Shown in pieces: positions 17,003 through 25,600 of a DNA stretch of 64,000 bases (positions are counted from its first letter, which is position 1; each line of letters opens with the position of its first letter). Origin of the DNA: Mesorhizobium sp. B4-1-4 (lineage in GTDB: Bacteria > Pseudomonadota > Alphaproteobacteria > Rhizobiales > Rhizobiaceae); the NCBI RefSeq assembly GCF_006439395.2, contig NZ_CP083950.1, positions 2,604,001-2,668,000 of the forward strand, read 5' to 3'. The position numbers and the translations under genes were made by a program. The notes beneath the pieces were generated by a model. It saw only the letters and a program-made list of their open reading frames with translations. It had not been told where the DNA came from and did not search any database.

Positions 17003-17871
17003 CACGTCGCCCTCCGCAGCACCGGCGACGCGATCGCCAGGATGACCAGCACGACGGCCAGCAGGATGAAGGACAGCGCCGCCCCAAGCGGCCAGTTGAA
17101 CACGGCGACGAACTGGTCCTCGATGATGGTGCCGTAGAAAGTGCCAGTGCGTCCGCCGAGGATGCGCGGCTCCATGAAGGAGCCGACGACCGGCACGAAG
17201 ATGAGCGCGGCGCCCGCCACAAGACCGGGCATCGACAGCGGGATGATCACCCGCTTCAGCACCTGAAGACGCGAGGCGCCGAGCGAGCGCCCGGCCTCGA
17301 TCAGCGAGTCGTCGATGGCTTGCAGCGTGAGATAACAGGTCAGCACCATATAGGGCACATAGGAGTGCACCAGTCCGATGATGACCGCCGGATAGGAATA
17401 CATGAGGTCGATGTTGATCTTGAACGGCAGCACGGCATTGAGCGCAGTGTCGAGGATGCCGCCCTCGCGCAAAACCATCGCCCAGGAGAAGATGCGCACC
17501 AGCCCGTTCGACCAGAACGGCAGGATGACAAGCAGGAAGATCGCCTCGCGGCTTCTGCCCTTCAGTACCTTGGCCAGCACGTAGGCCGCCGGATAGCCGA
17601 TGACGATGCACCACAGCGTCACTTCAAGGCCGAGGCGCAGCGAGGCCAGGAGCAATGTCAGATAAAGGCTCTGCGAGAAGAATGCGGCATAGTTGCCAAG
17701 CGTGAAGGCCCATGGCTTTCCCGACAAAGGCAAGTCGGTCATGAAGGAGAAAAAGACCATGGCGGAAAGAGGCAGGAAGATCGCCACCGTCAGCCAGAGA
17801 TAGGCCGGCGCCAGCAATGGCAGCGCCGATCTCAGCCCGCCGCGTGACGCAACTGCCCCCTGCACTGCCAT
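17002..17871 (-). CDS. ABC transporter permease, PotB type
   Basis: A 289-residue permease with six predicted membrane segments. Family marks are FFSFM in the first periplasmic boundary, SNGLVRIFSWAMVLREGG around residue 120, and the EAA loop LIEAGRSLGASRLQVLKRVIIPLSMPG near 195. It forms the channel with the PotC-type partner. It is separated by 67 bp from the binding-protein gene upstream. Confidence 0.9.
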   Translation of the reverse strand: MAVQGAVASRGGLRSALPLLAPAYLWLTVAIFLPLSAMVFFSFMTDLPLSGKPWAFTLGNYAAFFSQSLYLTLLLASLRLGLEVTLWCIVIGYPAAYVLAKVLKGRSREAIFLLVILPFWSNGLVRIFSWAMVLREGGILDTALNAVLPFKINIDLMYSYPAVIIGLVHSYVPYMVLTCYLTLQAIDDSLIEAGRSLGASRLQVLKRVIIPLSMPGLVAGAALIFVPVVGSFMEPRILGGRTGTFYGTIIEDQFVAVFNWPLGAALSFILLAVVLVILAIASPVLRRAT

Positions 17872-17938
17872 GATAACCCTCCTCCCCAGGATTGAAGGAC
17901 CAGCCGGCGCGAGTTGCCGGCTGGTCCGGATGTGGGTG

Positions 17939-19000
17939 CTACTTCACGTCGACCTTGAGTTGCTGCCAGAGCGCCAGATAGGCTTCGCGCTGGGCGTCGG
18001 TGATCGGCGCCTGGAACTGGATGCGCTTGGCCACCGCCGGATCACCCATCACCTTGCGATTGAAAGCGTCCTCCGGCAGTGCATCCACGGCCTTGGTGTT
18101 GGCGGAGACGGGAGCACCGACCTTGGTGACCCATTCGACGTAGAATTTCGGGTCGATCATGTAGTTGATGAAGGCCTCAGCGCCGGCGACGTTCTTCGAA
18201 CCGACCGGAATGGAAAAGGCGTCGAGCCAGGCGACGGCGCCTTCCTGCGGGATGACCAGCGAGACCGGCAGCTTGAAGTGGGTCTTGGCGCGGTCGGCCG
18301 AGCCGCTCCAGTAGGTGCCGATATCGATCTGGTTAGAGGCGACCATCTGGTTCCAGTCGTTTTCCGAGCTCCAGAAGGTCTTGATCTGCGGCATCAGCGA
18401 GGTGAGCTTGGTCTTGACCGCACCCATATCCTTGATGTCGTTGATGTTCTGGCCGGTGGCGATGGCGCCGAACTGTACCGCCTCGACAGCATCGTCGCGG
18501 ATGATGACGCGGCCCTTGTGCGCCGGATTCCACATCTCGGCGATCGACGTCGGCGGCTTGTCGAAGGATTTTTCGTTGATGGCGAGCGCCGTCAGGCCCC
18601 AGACCCACGGCACGCCATAGACCTTGCCGTCATGGTCGAGCATCGGCGACCCGGCCTTGTCCTTGCTGATGTCGGCATAGTTCGGCAGCTTCGAGGTATC
18701 GATCGGCTGGATCAGCTTTTCCGCCATCGCCTGGTCGTTGAAGGCGGCGTTGATCATGACGACGTCGTAGAGACCCGGATTGGTGCGGATCTTGGTCAGC
18801 ATTTCCTGTTCGGAATTGAAGAAGTCGTTGACGACCTTGTTGCCGGTCGCCTTTTCGAACGCCTCGATGGCCCAGGGTTCGTCGGCGCCATAACCCTTCC
18901 AGTTGAGCACATGCACTTCACCAGCGTTGGCGGCGAAGGCGAAGGCGGAGGTGACGACGGCGGTCGCCGTCAGCAAAGCAGTCAAATTGAGCATGCGCAT
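17939..19000 (-). CDS. Periplasmic substrate-binding protein, PotD/polyamine type
   Basis: A 353-residue secreted protein. The signal peptide ends near AFAANAGE, and the mature part starts with VHVLNWKGYGADEPW, the classic PotD-like opening (usually LNWxxY). Later blocks YDVVMIN, GVPWVWGLTALAINE and SADRAKTH fit the fold. It delivers substrate to the PotBC-type channel. GAGAGGAAC stands just upstream of the chosen ATG. The longer frame upstream reads through the kinase gene in another register and is spurious. Confidence 0.9.
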   Translation of the reverse strand: MRMLNLTALLTATAVVTSAFAFAANAGEVHVLNWKGYGADEPWAIEAFEKATGNKVVNDFFNSEQEMLTKIRTNPGLYDVVMINAAFNDQAMAEKLIQPIDTSKLPNYADISKDKAGSPMLDHDGKVYGVPWVWGLTALAINEKSFDKPPTSIAEMWNPAHKGRVIIRDDAVEAVQFGAIATGQNINDIKDMGAVKTKLTSLMPQIKTFWSSENDWNQMVASNQIDIGTYWSGSADRAKTHFKLPVSLVIPQEGAVAWLDAFSIPVGSKNVAGAEAFINYMIDPKFYVEWVTKVGAPVSANTKAVDALPEDAFNRKVMGDPAVAKRIQFQAPITDAQREAYLALWQQLKVDVK

Positions 19001-19040
19001 GGTTCGTTCCTCTCTTTGGTTTGCCCGGTTCCCGGGCTTG

Positions 19041-20015
19041 TCAGGCTGTCTGATGGGCCTTCTGTACCTGGCCGGGCGCGCCGGCCACGCCCTCGCCCAG
19101 GAAAGTCTGGATTTCGGCGTTGGTCGGCGCCGACGAACCGCCATGACGGGTGACCGAAATGGCGGCCGCCGCATTGGCGTAGCGCGCCGCCTCGAACGGC
19201 GGAACACCCCTCGACAGCGCGCTGACGAAAGCGCCGATATGGGTGTCGCCGGCGCCATTGGTGTCGACGACCGCGACCTTGAAGCCGGGAATGGTCTGGG
19301 CGGAACCATCCGCCAATCGTACATGGCAGCCCTTGGCGGCGCTGCGAATGATGACGCCGTCGGCTTTCGGGCAATGGTCCGCAAGCAGTCGCTCCGCGAG
19401 TGCCTCGATGTCACCGGGGCCGGCAATCTCGGCGGCCTCCGTCGCGTTGCAGCTTAGCCAAGTCGTACGAGCAAGCACTCGCGACAGGATAGGACACGGA
19501 ATGTGCGAGATGACCGGGGTCGGGTCAAAGACGAAAGGGGTCTGCGCAGGCAGCGCCTCGATCCATTCGGTGAGCGCCTCGCGGCTTCCGGGATAGCTCA
19601 GCGTATAGCCCGAGGTGAACACCCAGTCGCCCGGCGAGACAACCACGGGCGCCATCATGTCGAGGCTAAGAATGCTCTCCGCACCAGGCCAGGACACGAA
19701 GGTGCGTTCGGCATCGCTTGAGATCATCGCGACGCAATTGCCGCTGTCCATGGCAGGCGATGGCGGCGTCAGCGTTTCGATGCCGTCGGCGGCAAAGGCG
19801 GAGCGCAGGAAATCGCCATTCGGCCCGCTGCCGAGCTGGCCGCCAAACGCCACTGTCATGCCGGTCCGGCTGGCCGCGACCATCATGTTGAAGCCGCCGC
19901 CAGCGACCTGGTCATAGCTCGACGCCGTCTTCTCCGTGCCCGGCGCCGGCAAGGCATCGATGCGGTAGACGTAGTCGACCACCGCGCTGCCGATATGGAC
20001 GAGCCGCCCACTCAT
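19041..20015 (-). CDS. PfkB-family carbohydrate kinase
   Basis: A 324-residue ribokinase-type kinase. The N-terminal pattern GGGFNMMVAASRTG near residue 39 is the substrate-side PfkB signature, and DTNGAGDTHIGAF near 250 is the second signature with the catalytic aspartate and anion hole. It phosphorylates a sugar or nucleoside with ATP in the cytoplasm. Its start overlaps the stop of the ADP-ribosylglycohydrolase-like gene (ATGA), which suggests that the sugar it uses is released by that hydrolase; this link is inferred. Confidence 0.88.
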   Translation of the reverse strand: MSGRLVHIGSAVVDYVYRIDALPAPGTEKTASSYDQVAGGGFNMMVAASRTGMTVAFGGQLGSGPNGDFLRSAFAADGIETLTPPSPAMDSGNCVAMISSDAERTFVSWPGAESILSLDMMAPVVVSPGDWVFTSGYTLSYPGSREALTEWIEALPAQTPFVFDPTPVISHIPCPILSRVLARTTWLSCNATEAAEIAGPGDIEALAERLLADHCPKADGVIIRSAAKGCHVRLADGSAQTIPGFKVAVVDTNGAGDTHIGAFVSALSRGVPPFEAARYANAAAAISVTRHGGSSAPTNAEIQTFLGEGVAGAPGQVQKAHQTA

Positions 20016-21052
20016 GCCGCCGCATCCTTGCCGGAGCCGGTTTTCGCGAATCGCGCCGCGACGAGGTCGCCGGCGAGTTCGCGAACTTGCTCGACGTCGA
20101 TGCCAAGGAGGCGCGCGACGTGCTGTCGCGGCAACTTCGAAAGACCAGTGCAGGCGCCCCCCATGCCGGCCGCAATAGCGCCGATCGTGTCGGTGTCGCC
20201 GCCGAGATTGGCGCTGATGACCGCCGCTTGCCAGGGATCGCCGCCGGTGACTTCCAGCACCGCGAAGGCGGCCGGAACGGACTCCTGGCTGGCGACGCCG
20301 GTGCCGACCAGGTCGGTGATCAGCCGGATCGCGTCCCTCGTCGCTTTGCCACGCACCAGATCCTGCGCCCAGACGATACGCGCGGCGATATCGCCGCCGG
20401 TCACCCAGTAGCCGAGCGTCGCTCCTCGCCCCGCCGCCACGACGGCACTGTCGGAGGCGGCGCGCCAGTCACCGCCGGAAACGCCGCAGCTGACAGCGGC
20501 CGCGACGGCAGCGGCCGAGGCAACAGCGATCGAGGTGTTGTGTGTCGCCCGGCAGGTCTCGGCCACCTTGGCGACCAAAGCCTCCAGCGCTTCGACCGGC
20601 ATCATGATGCCGACCGGCGCGATGCGCATGGCTGCACCATTGGTGTCCCCGCCACGCCCCGCGTCCTCGGCTGGCACACCATTGTTGATGGCGTCGATGG
20701 CGCGCTTGGTGGACGGCCCGAGCAGATCGTAGCTGCCGCGCGCCTTGACGTCACGCTCCCAGTCGAGCAGCGCATTGACCCAGCGCGTGTGGTCGAAGCG
20801 GCCGCCCGATTCGATGAGGATGCGGCCAAGCAGCAGCGCCTGTTCGGTATCGTCGGTGATGGTGCCGGCCGCCAGCCCCTTCGACACCGGATGGTCGGCA
20901 ACGGGCGCTACGAAATCCTCGACATGACCGTACAGCTCGGCGATCCGCGCCGGCGACAGAAGCTGGGTCGGCATGCCGAGCGCATCTCCCAGCGCCCCGC
21001 CGATGAGAGCGCCCATGGCGCGGTCGATCATGTCCGTCGCTTTGTCCGACAT
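20012..21052 (-). CDS. ADP-ribosylglycohydrolase (ARH/DraG) family hydrolase
   Basis: A 346-residue all-helical dinuclear-magnesium hydrolase. GALIGGALGDALGMP opens the fold; metal ligands are seen in TDDTE (about 66-70), in GGDTNGAAMR (about 134) and in GGDTDTIGAIAAGM (about 293). The family splits N- or O-glycosidic ADP-ribosyl bonds; members that lie in transport operons probably act on small N-ribosyl compounds rather than on proteins. It is co-transcribed with the PfkB kinase and the GntR regulator, 3 bp after the latter. Confidence 0.88.
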   Translation of the reverse strand: MSDKATDMIDRAMGALIGGALGDALGMPTQLLSPARIAELYGHVEDFVAPVADHPVSKGLAAGTITDDTEQALLLGRILIESGGRFDHTRWVNALLDWERDVKARGSYDLLGPSTKRAIDAINNGVPAEDAGRGGDTNGAAMRIAPVGIMMPVEALEALVAKVAETCRATHNTSIAVASAAAVAAAVSCGVSGGDWRAASDSAVVAAGRGATLGYWVTGGDIAARIVWAQDLVRGKATRDAIRLITDLVGTGVASQESVPAAFAVLEVTGGDPWQAAVISANLGGDTDTIGAIAAGMGGACTGLSKLPRQHVARLLGIDVEQVRELAGDLVAARFAKTGSGKDAAA

Positions 21053-21055
21053 CGC

Positions 21056-21781
21056 TCAGAACCTCATATGCAGCGCGAAATGCGCTGGGTTGAGCAGACT
21101 GGTGACATATTCGATCGGCCGGTCATCAGCGGCACGGGTCAACCGGCGGCCACGCAGGAATGGCGTGCCCTCAGGGCAGCCGAGGATGGCCGCGTCCTCG
21201 GCATTCAGCATCTCGATCCCGATCCACTCCTCGCCATGGTCGGGCACGAGCCCGGCGGCGCGCAGCGTCTGGTGCAGCGATCCCTCGCGCAGGCCGCGCA
21301 GCGGAACGTCTTCGAGTTCCGGCGACAGCGGCAGGCGGCTGCGCTCGATGGAGATCGCATGACCGTCTCTGGCATTGGTGCGTACACGATCGACGGCGAT
21401 GAAGAACGGGCTTTCGATCTCAAGCAGCGCGGCAAGCCCCGCATCTTCGATCACCTCGAGCCGCAGCGTCCTTGTCTCGGCATTGGCGCCGGCATTGGCC
21501 AGCGCCCGCGACCAGCCGATCGCGTCGTCGACCGGCTTGCCGTCGAAAGTGACGAAGGAGCCGATACCGACCTTGGTGGTGATCAGCCCGCGGCTGGACA
21601 GTTCCTCAAGGCCCTTGCGGACCGTGTTGCGGCTGACGGAGAAGCGCTGGACGAGTTCATTCTCGCTTTGCAGGCGATCGCCGAAGCCGAGCACGCCGGA
21701 GCGGATTTCATGCTCCAGAACGGTGGCGATCTGCTCGGGCTTGCCCGTACCGGGAGAGAGCTGAATCGCGCCGCGCTTCAT
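21056..21781 (-). CDS. GntR-family regulator with UTRA sensor domain (HutC subfamily)
   Basis: A 241-residue transcription factor. Residues about 10-75 are the winged helix (LQSENELVQRFSVSRNTVRKGLEELSSRGLI) and the remainder is a UTRA ligand-binding domain ending with EYVTSLLNPAHFALHMRF. It is the first gene of the run of transporter and catabolic genes and should control them in response to a small ligand. I prefer the ATG start MKRGAIQL; a GTG 13 codons upstream would place the start inside the likely operator. Confidence 0.87.
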   Translation of the reverse strand: MKRGAIQLSPGTGKPEQIATVLEHEIRSGVLGFGDRLQSENELVQRFSVSRNTVRKGLEELSSRGLITTKVGIGSFVTFDGKPVDDAIGWSRALANAGANAETRTLRLEVIEDAGLAALLEIESPFFIAVDRVRTNARDGHAISIERSRLPLSPELEDVPLRGLREGSLHQTLRAAGLVPDHGEEWIGIEMLNAEDAAILGCPEGTPFLRGRRLTRAADDRPIEYVTSLLNPAHFALHMRF

Positions 21782-21796
21782 ATGGGCACCTGTCCA

Positions 21797-21820
21797 GTGA
21801 ACCTGTATAATCCTGTTCAC
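21797..21820 (-). promoter_or_regulatory. Candidate GntR operator with upstream -35 box
   Basis: On the minus strand GTGAAC and GTTCAC form an inverted repeat with a 12-base AT-rich spacer (AGGATTATACAG), 16 bases before the chosen gntR start. A perfect TTGACA lies upstream at 21840-21845. No convincing -10 box is spaced from it, so the promoter is only tentative. Autoregulation by the adjacent GntR protein is inferred. Confidence 0.35.
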
Positions 21821-21978
21821 TACTCTGACGCGGCAGCTCTGTCAACGATCAAGCGATGAATGCCCCCCGCATCAACGCAGGCAAGCTGAGAGCACGGACT
21901 GGCAGGCAGCCACCGCCAAGCAGGCAACGCTCGACATCCACGGCGCCAAGGTCGGCAAGGCGTCGACACCGTGTCCAG

Positions 21979-22016
21979 AGAAAAAGAAAGCCCGCTCCGG
22001 GAAGCCGGGGCGGGCC
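21979..22016 (-). terminator. Rho-independent terminator of the DUF3309 gene
   Basis: On the minus strand GCCCGCCCCGG-cttc-CCGGAGCGGGC forms an 11-bp hairpin followed by TTTCTTTTTCTC. It stands about 180 bases past the small DUF3309 gene and before the gntR promoter. The rest of 21821-22197 shows no gene. Confidence 0.7.
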
Positions 22017-22197
22017 TTGGAGGAGGATAAGGGGTGGGACCCTCTCCTCTTGTTTCCACGGGGGGTGTGGACCGCCACCACCATACCTGAATCTCGCGCG
22101 ATACCGGATCACAAGCTGGCTTTTTCCATCACAATCCGGTGCGCAACGATATCGATACGGTCACGAAATCGCGATCACCATGGATCGAATCGCGCCT

Positions 22198-22362
22198 CTA
22201 GATGCGTCCGAGCACGACAAGGATGATGACGATCAGCAGCACAAGTCCGAGTCCGCCGCCCCCATAATAGCCGGTTCCGTAGAACGGCCCGCCGCCGAGT
22301 CCGCTGAAGCCGCCAAGTAACGCAAGGACTAGAAGGATGATGAGTATGGTGCCTAAGCTCAT
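22198..22362 (-). CDS. Small membrane protein, DUF3309 family
   Basis: A 54-residue protein, MSLGTILIILLVLALLGG then a Gly/Tyr-rich turn (GGPFYGTGYYGGGG) and a second hydrophobic segment LGLVLLIVIILVVLGRI. This two-helix hairpin with a glycine-rich loop matches the DUF3309 small proteins common in Rhizobiales. Its function is unknown. AAAGGAG lies 9 bases upstream of the ATG, and a strong terminator follows. Bases 22363-22684 upstream hold no gene that I can support. Confidence 0.75.
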   Translation of the reverse strand: MSLGTILIILLVLALLGGFSGLGGGPFYGTGYYGGGGLGLVLLIVIILVVLGRI

Positions 22363-22684
22363 GATTCCCGCTCCTTTGTGCGCTCGTGCGCCGGTTAGAC
22401 ATCGCTTGCTGCGATGTTCGAAGATGAGAACGCTCGAGCGGCCTTACCGTTCCGCCCCCGCGAGGATCGCCAAGCAAGAAGGGTTCGTCAAATGAGTTAG
22501 CTCCACCCTCTTGGCGCCGTGATAGGTTGCGGATCCAAGGCGAGGAGCGATCATTCGGGGCGACCTGAGAAGACCCAATGACGCGGAAAGCCCGCCAGGA
22601 GCGACGGACTTTCCGACCGGCCGGAGGCTAGGAGAGTGCGCTTGAAAGCCTCGCGGCTGGTTCCGCACTGCTCATCCTGAGGGC

Positions 22685-23248
22685 TCAGCGGCGGGCGATC
22701 AACAGGCAGAGTTGGCGCAGGTCGCGATCGTAAGCGCCCTCGTTGCTCAGCACGTCGACACAGCGCTTCTTCATGCGAACCACCTGGCTGTTAGACATCT
22801 GGGCCACGGTGCCGGACAAGCTCGTTTGGCTGGGATTGGTGGGGTTTGACAGGCTGCTCGGATTGGCTCCGCCGATGCCGATGCCGCTCGTGTCGCCAAC
22901 ATTGGCGCCAAGCCCGGCGGTGATGCCGCTCGTGCCGCCGACATTGGCGTTCGCGCCGATGCCGTTGCTGCCGCCGATGGAGGCACTGAGCCCAGCATTG
23001 CCATTCGAGCCGCCGGCACCGGTACCAAGACCGGCATTGACGCCGTTGCTGCCGCCAACGGAAGCGCCGACGCCAGCATTGCCACCCCCGCCACCGCCTC
23101 CATTGGCGCCGACACCAGCGTTGACACCGCCGCTACCACCCACCGAGGCGCTGACACCTAGCCCCGCTGCACTCACCGGCATCGAAAGGACGACGACTAT
23201 CGCACTTCCCGCCAACACACTGGCGACTGTCTTGATAGTAAAAGTCAT
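22685..23248 (-). CDS. Secreted glycine-rich repeat protein
   Basis: A 187-residue exported protein of unknown function. A signal peptide (TIKTVASVLAGSAIVVVLSMPVSAAG) is followed by about 100 residues of imperfect repeats around the pattern GVGASVGGSNGVNAG, rich in Gly, Ala, Asn and Ser. The last about 50 residues (SNSQVVRMKKRCVDVLSNEGAYDRDLRQLCLLIARR) look folded, with two cysteines. CAGGAGAG precedes the start. The 345-bp AT-rich stretch upstream (23249-23593) is a probable promoter region and contains no gene. Confidence 0.7.
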   Translation of the reverse strand: MTFTIKTVASVLAGSAIVVVLSMPVSAAGLGVSASVGGSGGVNAGVGANGGGGGGGNAGVGASVGGSNGVNAGLGTGAGGSNGNAGLSASIGGSNGIGANANVGGTSGITAGLGANVGDTSGIGIGGANPSSLSNPTNPSQTSLSGTVAQMSNSQVVRMKKRCVDVLSNEGAYDRDLRQLCLLIARR

Positions 23249-23593
23249 AACACTCTCCTGTTGCGCTAAGGCAGTCGGCGCACCGCCGATTGCAATCACA
23301 GCTACGTCGGAGATGATCTTTGGTTCAAAGCGGGGTATATTTGTAAATATGATGGTATTTATTGCTTGAATGGGGAACTTATAAAAATAATAAAAATGCA
23401 CCATACTCGCAGAAAATATTTCTTGGTCGAAACCGATGTTATCGGTATTATCATTTATTCGGAAAGAAAAGCGATTTTAGCCGCTGAGGAGATCCCGTCA
23501 TTGTCGGTGTGCGGCTCCGCGGATAGCACGAAAATCGCGTGCCGGTCGCCGGAAGGCGACCAATCAATCCAAACAGGTCGGCTAACCTTGCCT

Positions 23594-24319
23594 TCAGAAT
23601 ATCCGTTGGAACAGCCTGTAGCGCACACGTTCCATATAGGCGCGATACTCCGGCTCGGCGGCCAGCAGGGCCTCCTCGCGTAGTATCCGATACAACTGCA
23701 TGTAGGTGATGACCGCATAGACCGCGAGATTGTGGAAGGAAAAGGCCGACAGCAGGTAGAGCACGTGTCCGGCAAGATAGCCGGCGTAAATCGGGTGCCG
23801 CACAAGCCGGTAGGCGCCGCCCGTCATCACGCCGCGATTGGCAGGCAGGATGGCAAAGGAGCGGCCCAGCGATATCTTGCCCCAGATGACAAACAACAAC
23901 GCGATCACCTGCAGCGGTGCGGCGATGTAGACTGGAACAAGCGCCATGCCAGGTTTGAGGCTGATCAACGCTACTCCAAAACTTGCGGTCACGGAGACGA
24001 TGACCGCAAGCGGATTCCAGTCACGCGTCACCGGACGCCGCGACAAAAGCAGCCAGGTGAAGGTGAGTATCTCGGAAATCGCAACCAGCGCGACGTTGAG
24101 CCGGGTCGGATCCTCCAGCAGTTGATAGACGCCGCGATAGACGAACAGTCCCGCGCAGGCCAGGGCGCAGGCGCGAAAGAAGCCTTCGCGCAGGTCGGTC
24201 AGGATCTCGCGCTTGCGCGCTTCGGACAAAACCCCGTCCCGGTTGGCACGCGAGAGCGCTTCACTTTTTGGCATAAGCAAGGCAAACACCCCGATGATCC
24301 CTCGCGGCGACCTTTGCAC
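23594..24319 (-). CDS. Isoprenylcysteine carboxyl methyltransferase-like membrane protein
   Basis: A membrane protein of up to 241 residues. The C-terminal signature GGAYRLVRHPIYAGYLAGHVLYLL with a later EEALLAAEPEYRAYMERVRYRL is the SAM-binding half of the ICMT/PEMT methyltransferase family. About five membrane segments are visible. In bacteria such proteins methylate lipids or small isoprenoid thiols, but the substrate is unknown. The start is unsure: a GTG at 24319 or the ATG at MPKSEALSR (24274) are both possible and neither has a strong ribosome site. Confidence 0.72.
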   Translation of the reverse strand: MQRSPRGIIGVFALLMPKSEALSRANRDGVLSEARKREILTDLREGFFRACALACAGLFVYRGVYQLLEDPTRLNVALVAISEILTFTWLLLSRRPVTRDWNPLAVIVSVTASFGVALISLKPGMALVPVYIAAPLQVIALLFVIWGKISLGRSFAILPANRGVMTGGAYRLVRHPIYAGYLAGHVLYLLSAFSFHNLAVYAVITYMQLYRILREEALLAAEPEYRAYMERVRYRLFQRIF

Positions 24320-24532
24320 GCAACCATTGCCGGGCGGTTAACCGGCAAGGTCAGATCGGGATTGAACGGGAAGCAACGCCCTCAACCAGCGAGCGGGCTG
24401 CGGGAACCGCGATGCAAACTGTGTCTGCTATATTGCAATTTATGCTTGCATTGCGGAACAAATAAAGAACAATAGGCGGATTACCGCTGAAGTGGACCAG
24501 GGTTTTCGGGGGAGGACCAGCCAAATGGCGAG

Positions 24533-25556
24533 TTGGAAGGGTGCGGGGCTAGTCGCCGCTGCTATCATATCATTCGTGCAGGCGAAGACCTCCTCAAACG
24601 GCGGCAATTGGCTGGGCTTGCGGTTATCCTTGCGCTGAACGCACCGGCCCTCGCGTCAGAGAAGGACTATGCAGCCTGCATTGGCGAGAGTGTCGAGCCG
24701 GACAAGCGCATAGCCGCCTGCACGGCGATTGCCGAGGACACCGCGGAGCCGCCGAGCATCCGCGCCACCGCATACATCTATCGGGCCGTCGCCCGGGACG
24801 ACAAGCAGGATTACGATCGGTCGATCGCCGATTACAGCGAGGCGATTGCGTCGATAACAAGCAGGCTTCGGCATACTTCAGATCTCTACGAGACGGTGGC
24901 GAGGCCGCCCCAGCCGAGGACCACCGCCGACGTCGATGCCGAGATCCGGAAGCAGGGCCTCCAGATATTCAAGGCGATCGCCCGGGAATTTCCGGACGAT
25001 TACGATGCGATGCTGCGCAAGATCACTGCCGCGGCCCAGACCGGAAGTGGAACAGAAGTGCGCAATGTCAGCAGACAGGCGGTCGCCGATCTGAGGCAAA
25101 GATATACACCGCTCCTGACTTCAGCGCCGGACAGCGAGGTCTCGCAAGCGCTTTCCGCGCAGCTCGACATGCTCAATCATGTCATGGCACGAGAAACGCC
25201 TGCCACGTGCAACAATTACCTGCGCAATGGGCCGGACGCGATCAGCGCGCCCGGCCACGATTTCCTGGCTCACCCGGACAAGATTGGTGCCACGCTGTTC
25301 AACGCCTTCGGCGCAGCCAAAAAGAAGCGGTTTGCCGGCGGCCATGCCCAGCGATCAGGACTGGTCGCTGGTCGCCGACGCCTTCATCAGAAGCGGCGGC
25401 ACGCCGGTCGAGATGGACGCCATCGCGAACGTAGACCAGGACTTTGAGGGTCTCTGCCCCGCCGTCGCGAAGTTCTACGCCGCCGCCCTGTCGCTGCAAG
25501 GCGAGCCTGGGTGGCACATCAAAACCGCCCTGCTCTACGCCATCGCGAAGAATTAG
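24533..25556 (+). pseudogene. Frameshifted secreted protein with TPR-like repeats
   Basis: Two reading frames together make one protein. The first (24533-about 25323) holds a signal-like segment GLAVILALNAPALASEKD and helical repeats with DYAACIGESVEPDKRIAACTAI, as in TPR/Sel1-like proteins. The second frame (about 25324-25556) continues with SDQDWSLVADAFIRSGG and ends LYAIAKN. One extra base, best placed in the AAAAA run at 25319-25323, would explain the shift. The N-terminus also lacks a clear start in frame, and a competing ATG frame begins at 24524. It is probably a decayed gene, or a sequencing error. Function unknown. Confidence 0.55.
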
Positions 25557-25600
25557 GCGCGGCGGCTGACGTGTCTTGACCGGACGCCGCGTTCCTTCGC

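Noticed and set aside
15147-17222. 691-residue frame as one permease-ATPase fusion protein
   Set aside because: The upstream half is the permease gene in a wrong frame; the ATPase has its own start at 16214 overlapping the permease stop.
20012-21052. DraG-type regulator of nitrogenase
   Set aside because: No draT or nif genes are near; the gene sits in a transport and sugar-kinase operon.
25319-25325. AAAAAG as a programmed -1 frameshift site
   Set aside because: The run has five A, not the A-AAA-AAG heptamer, and the needed shift is +1, so a simple mutation is more likely.
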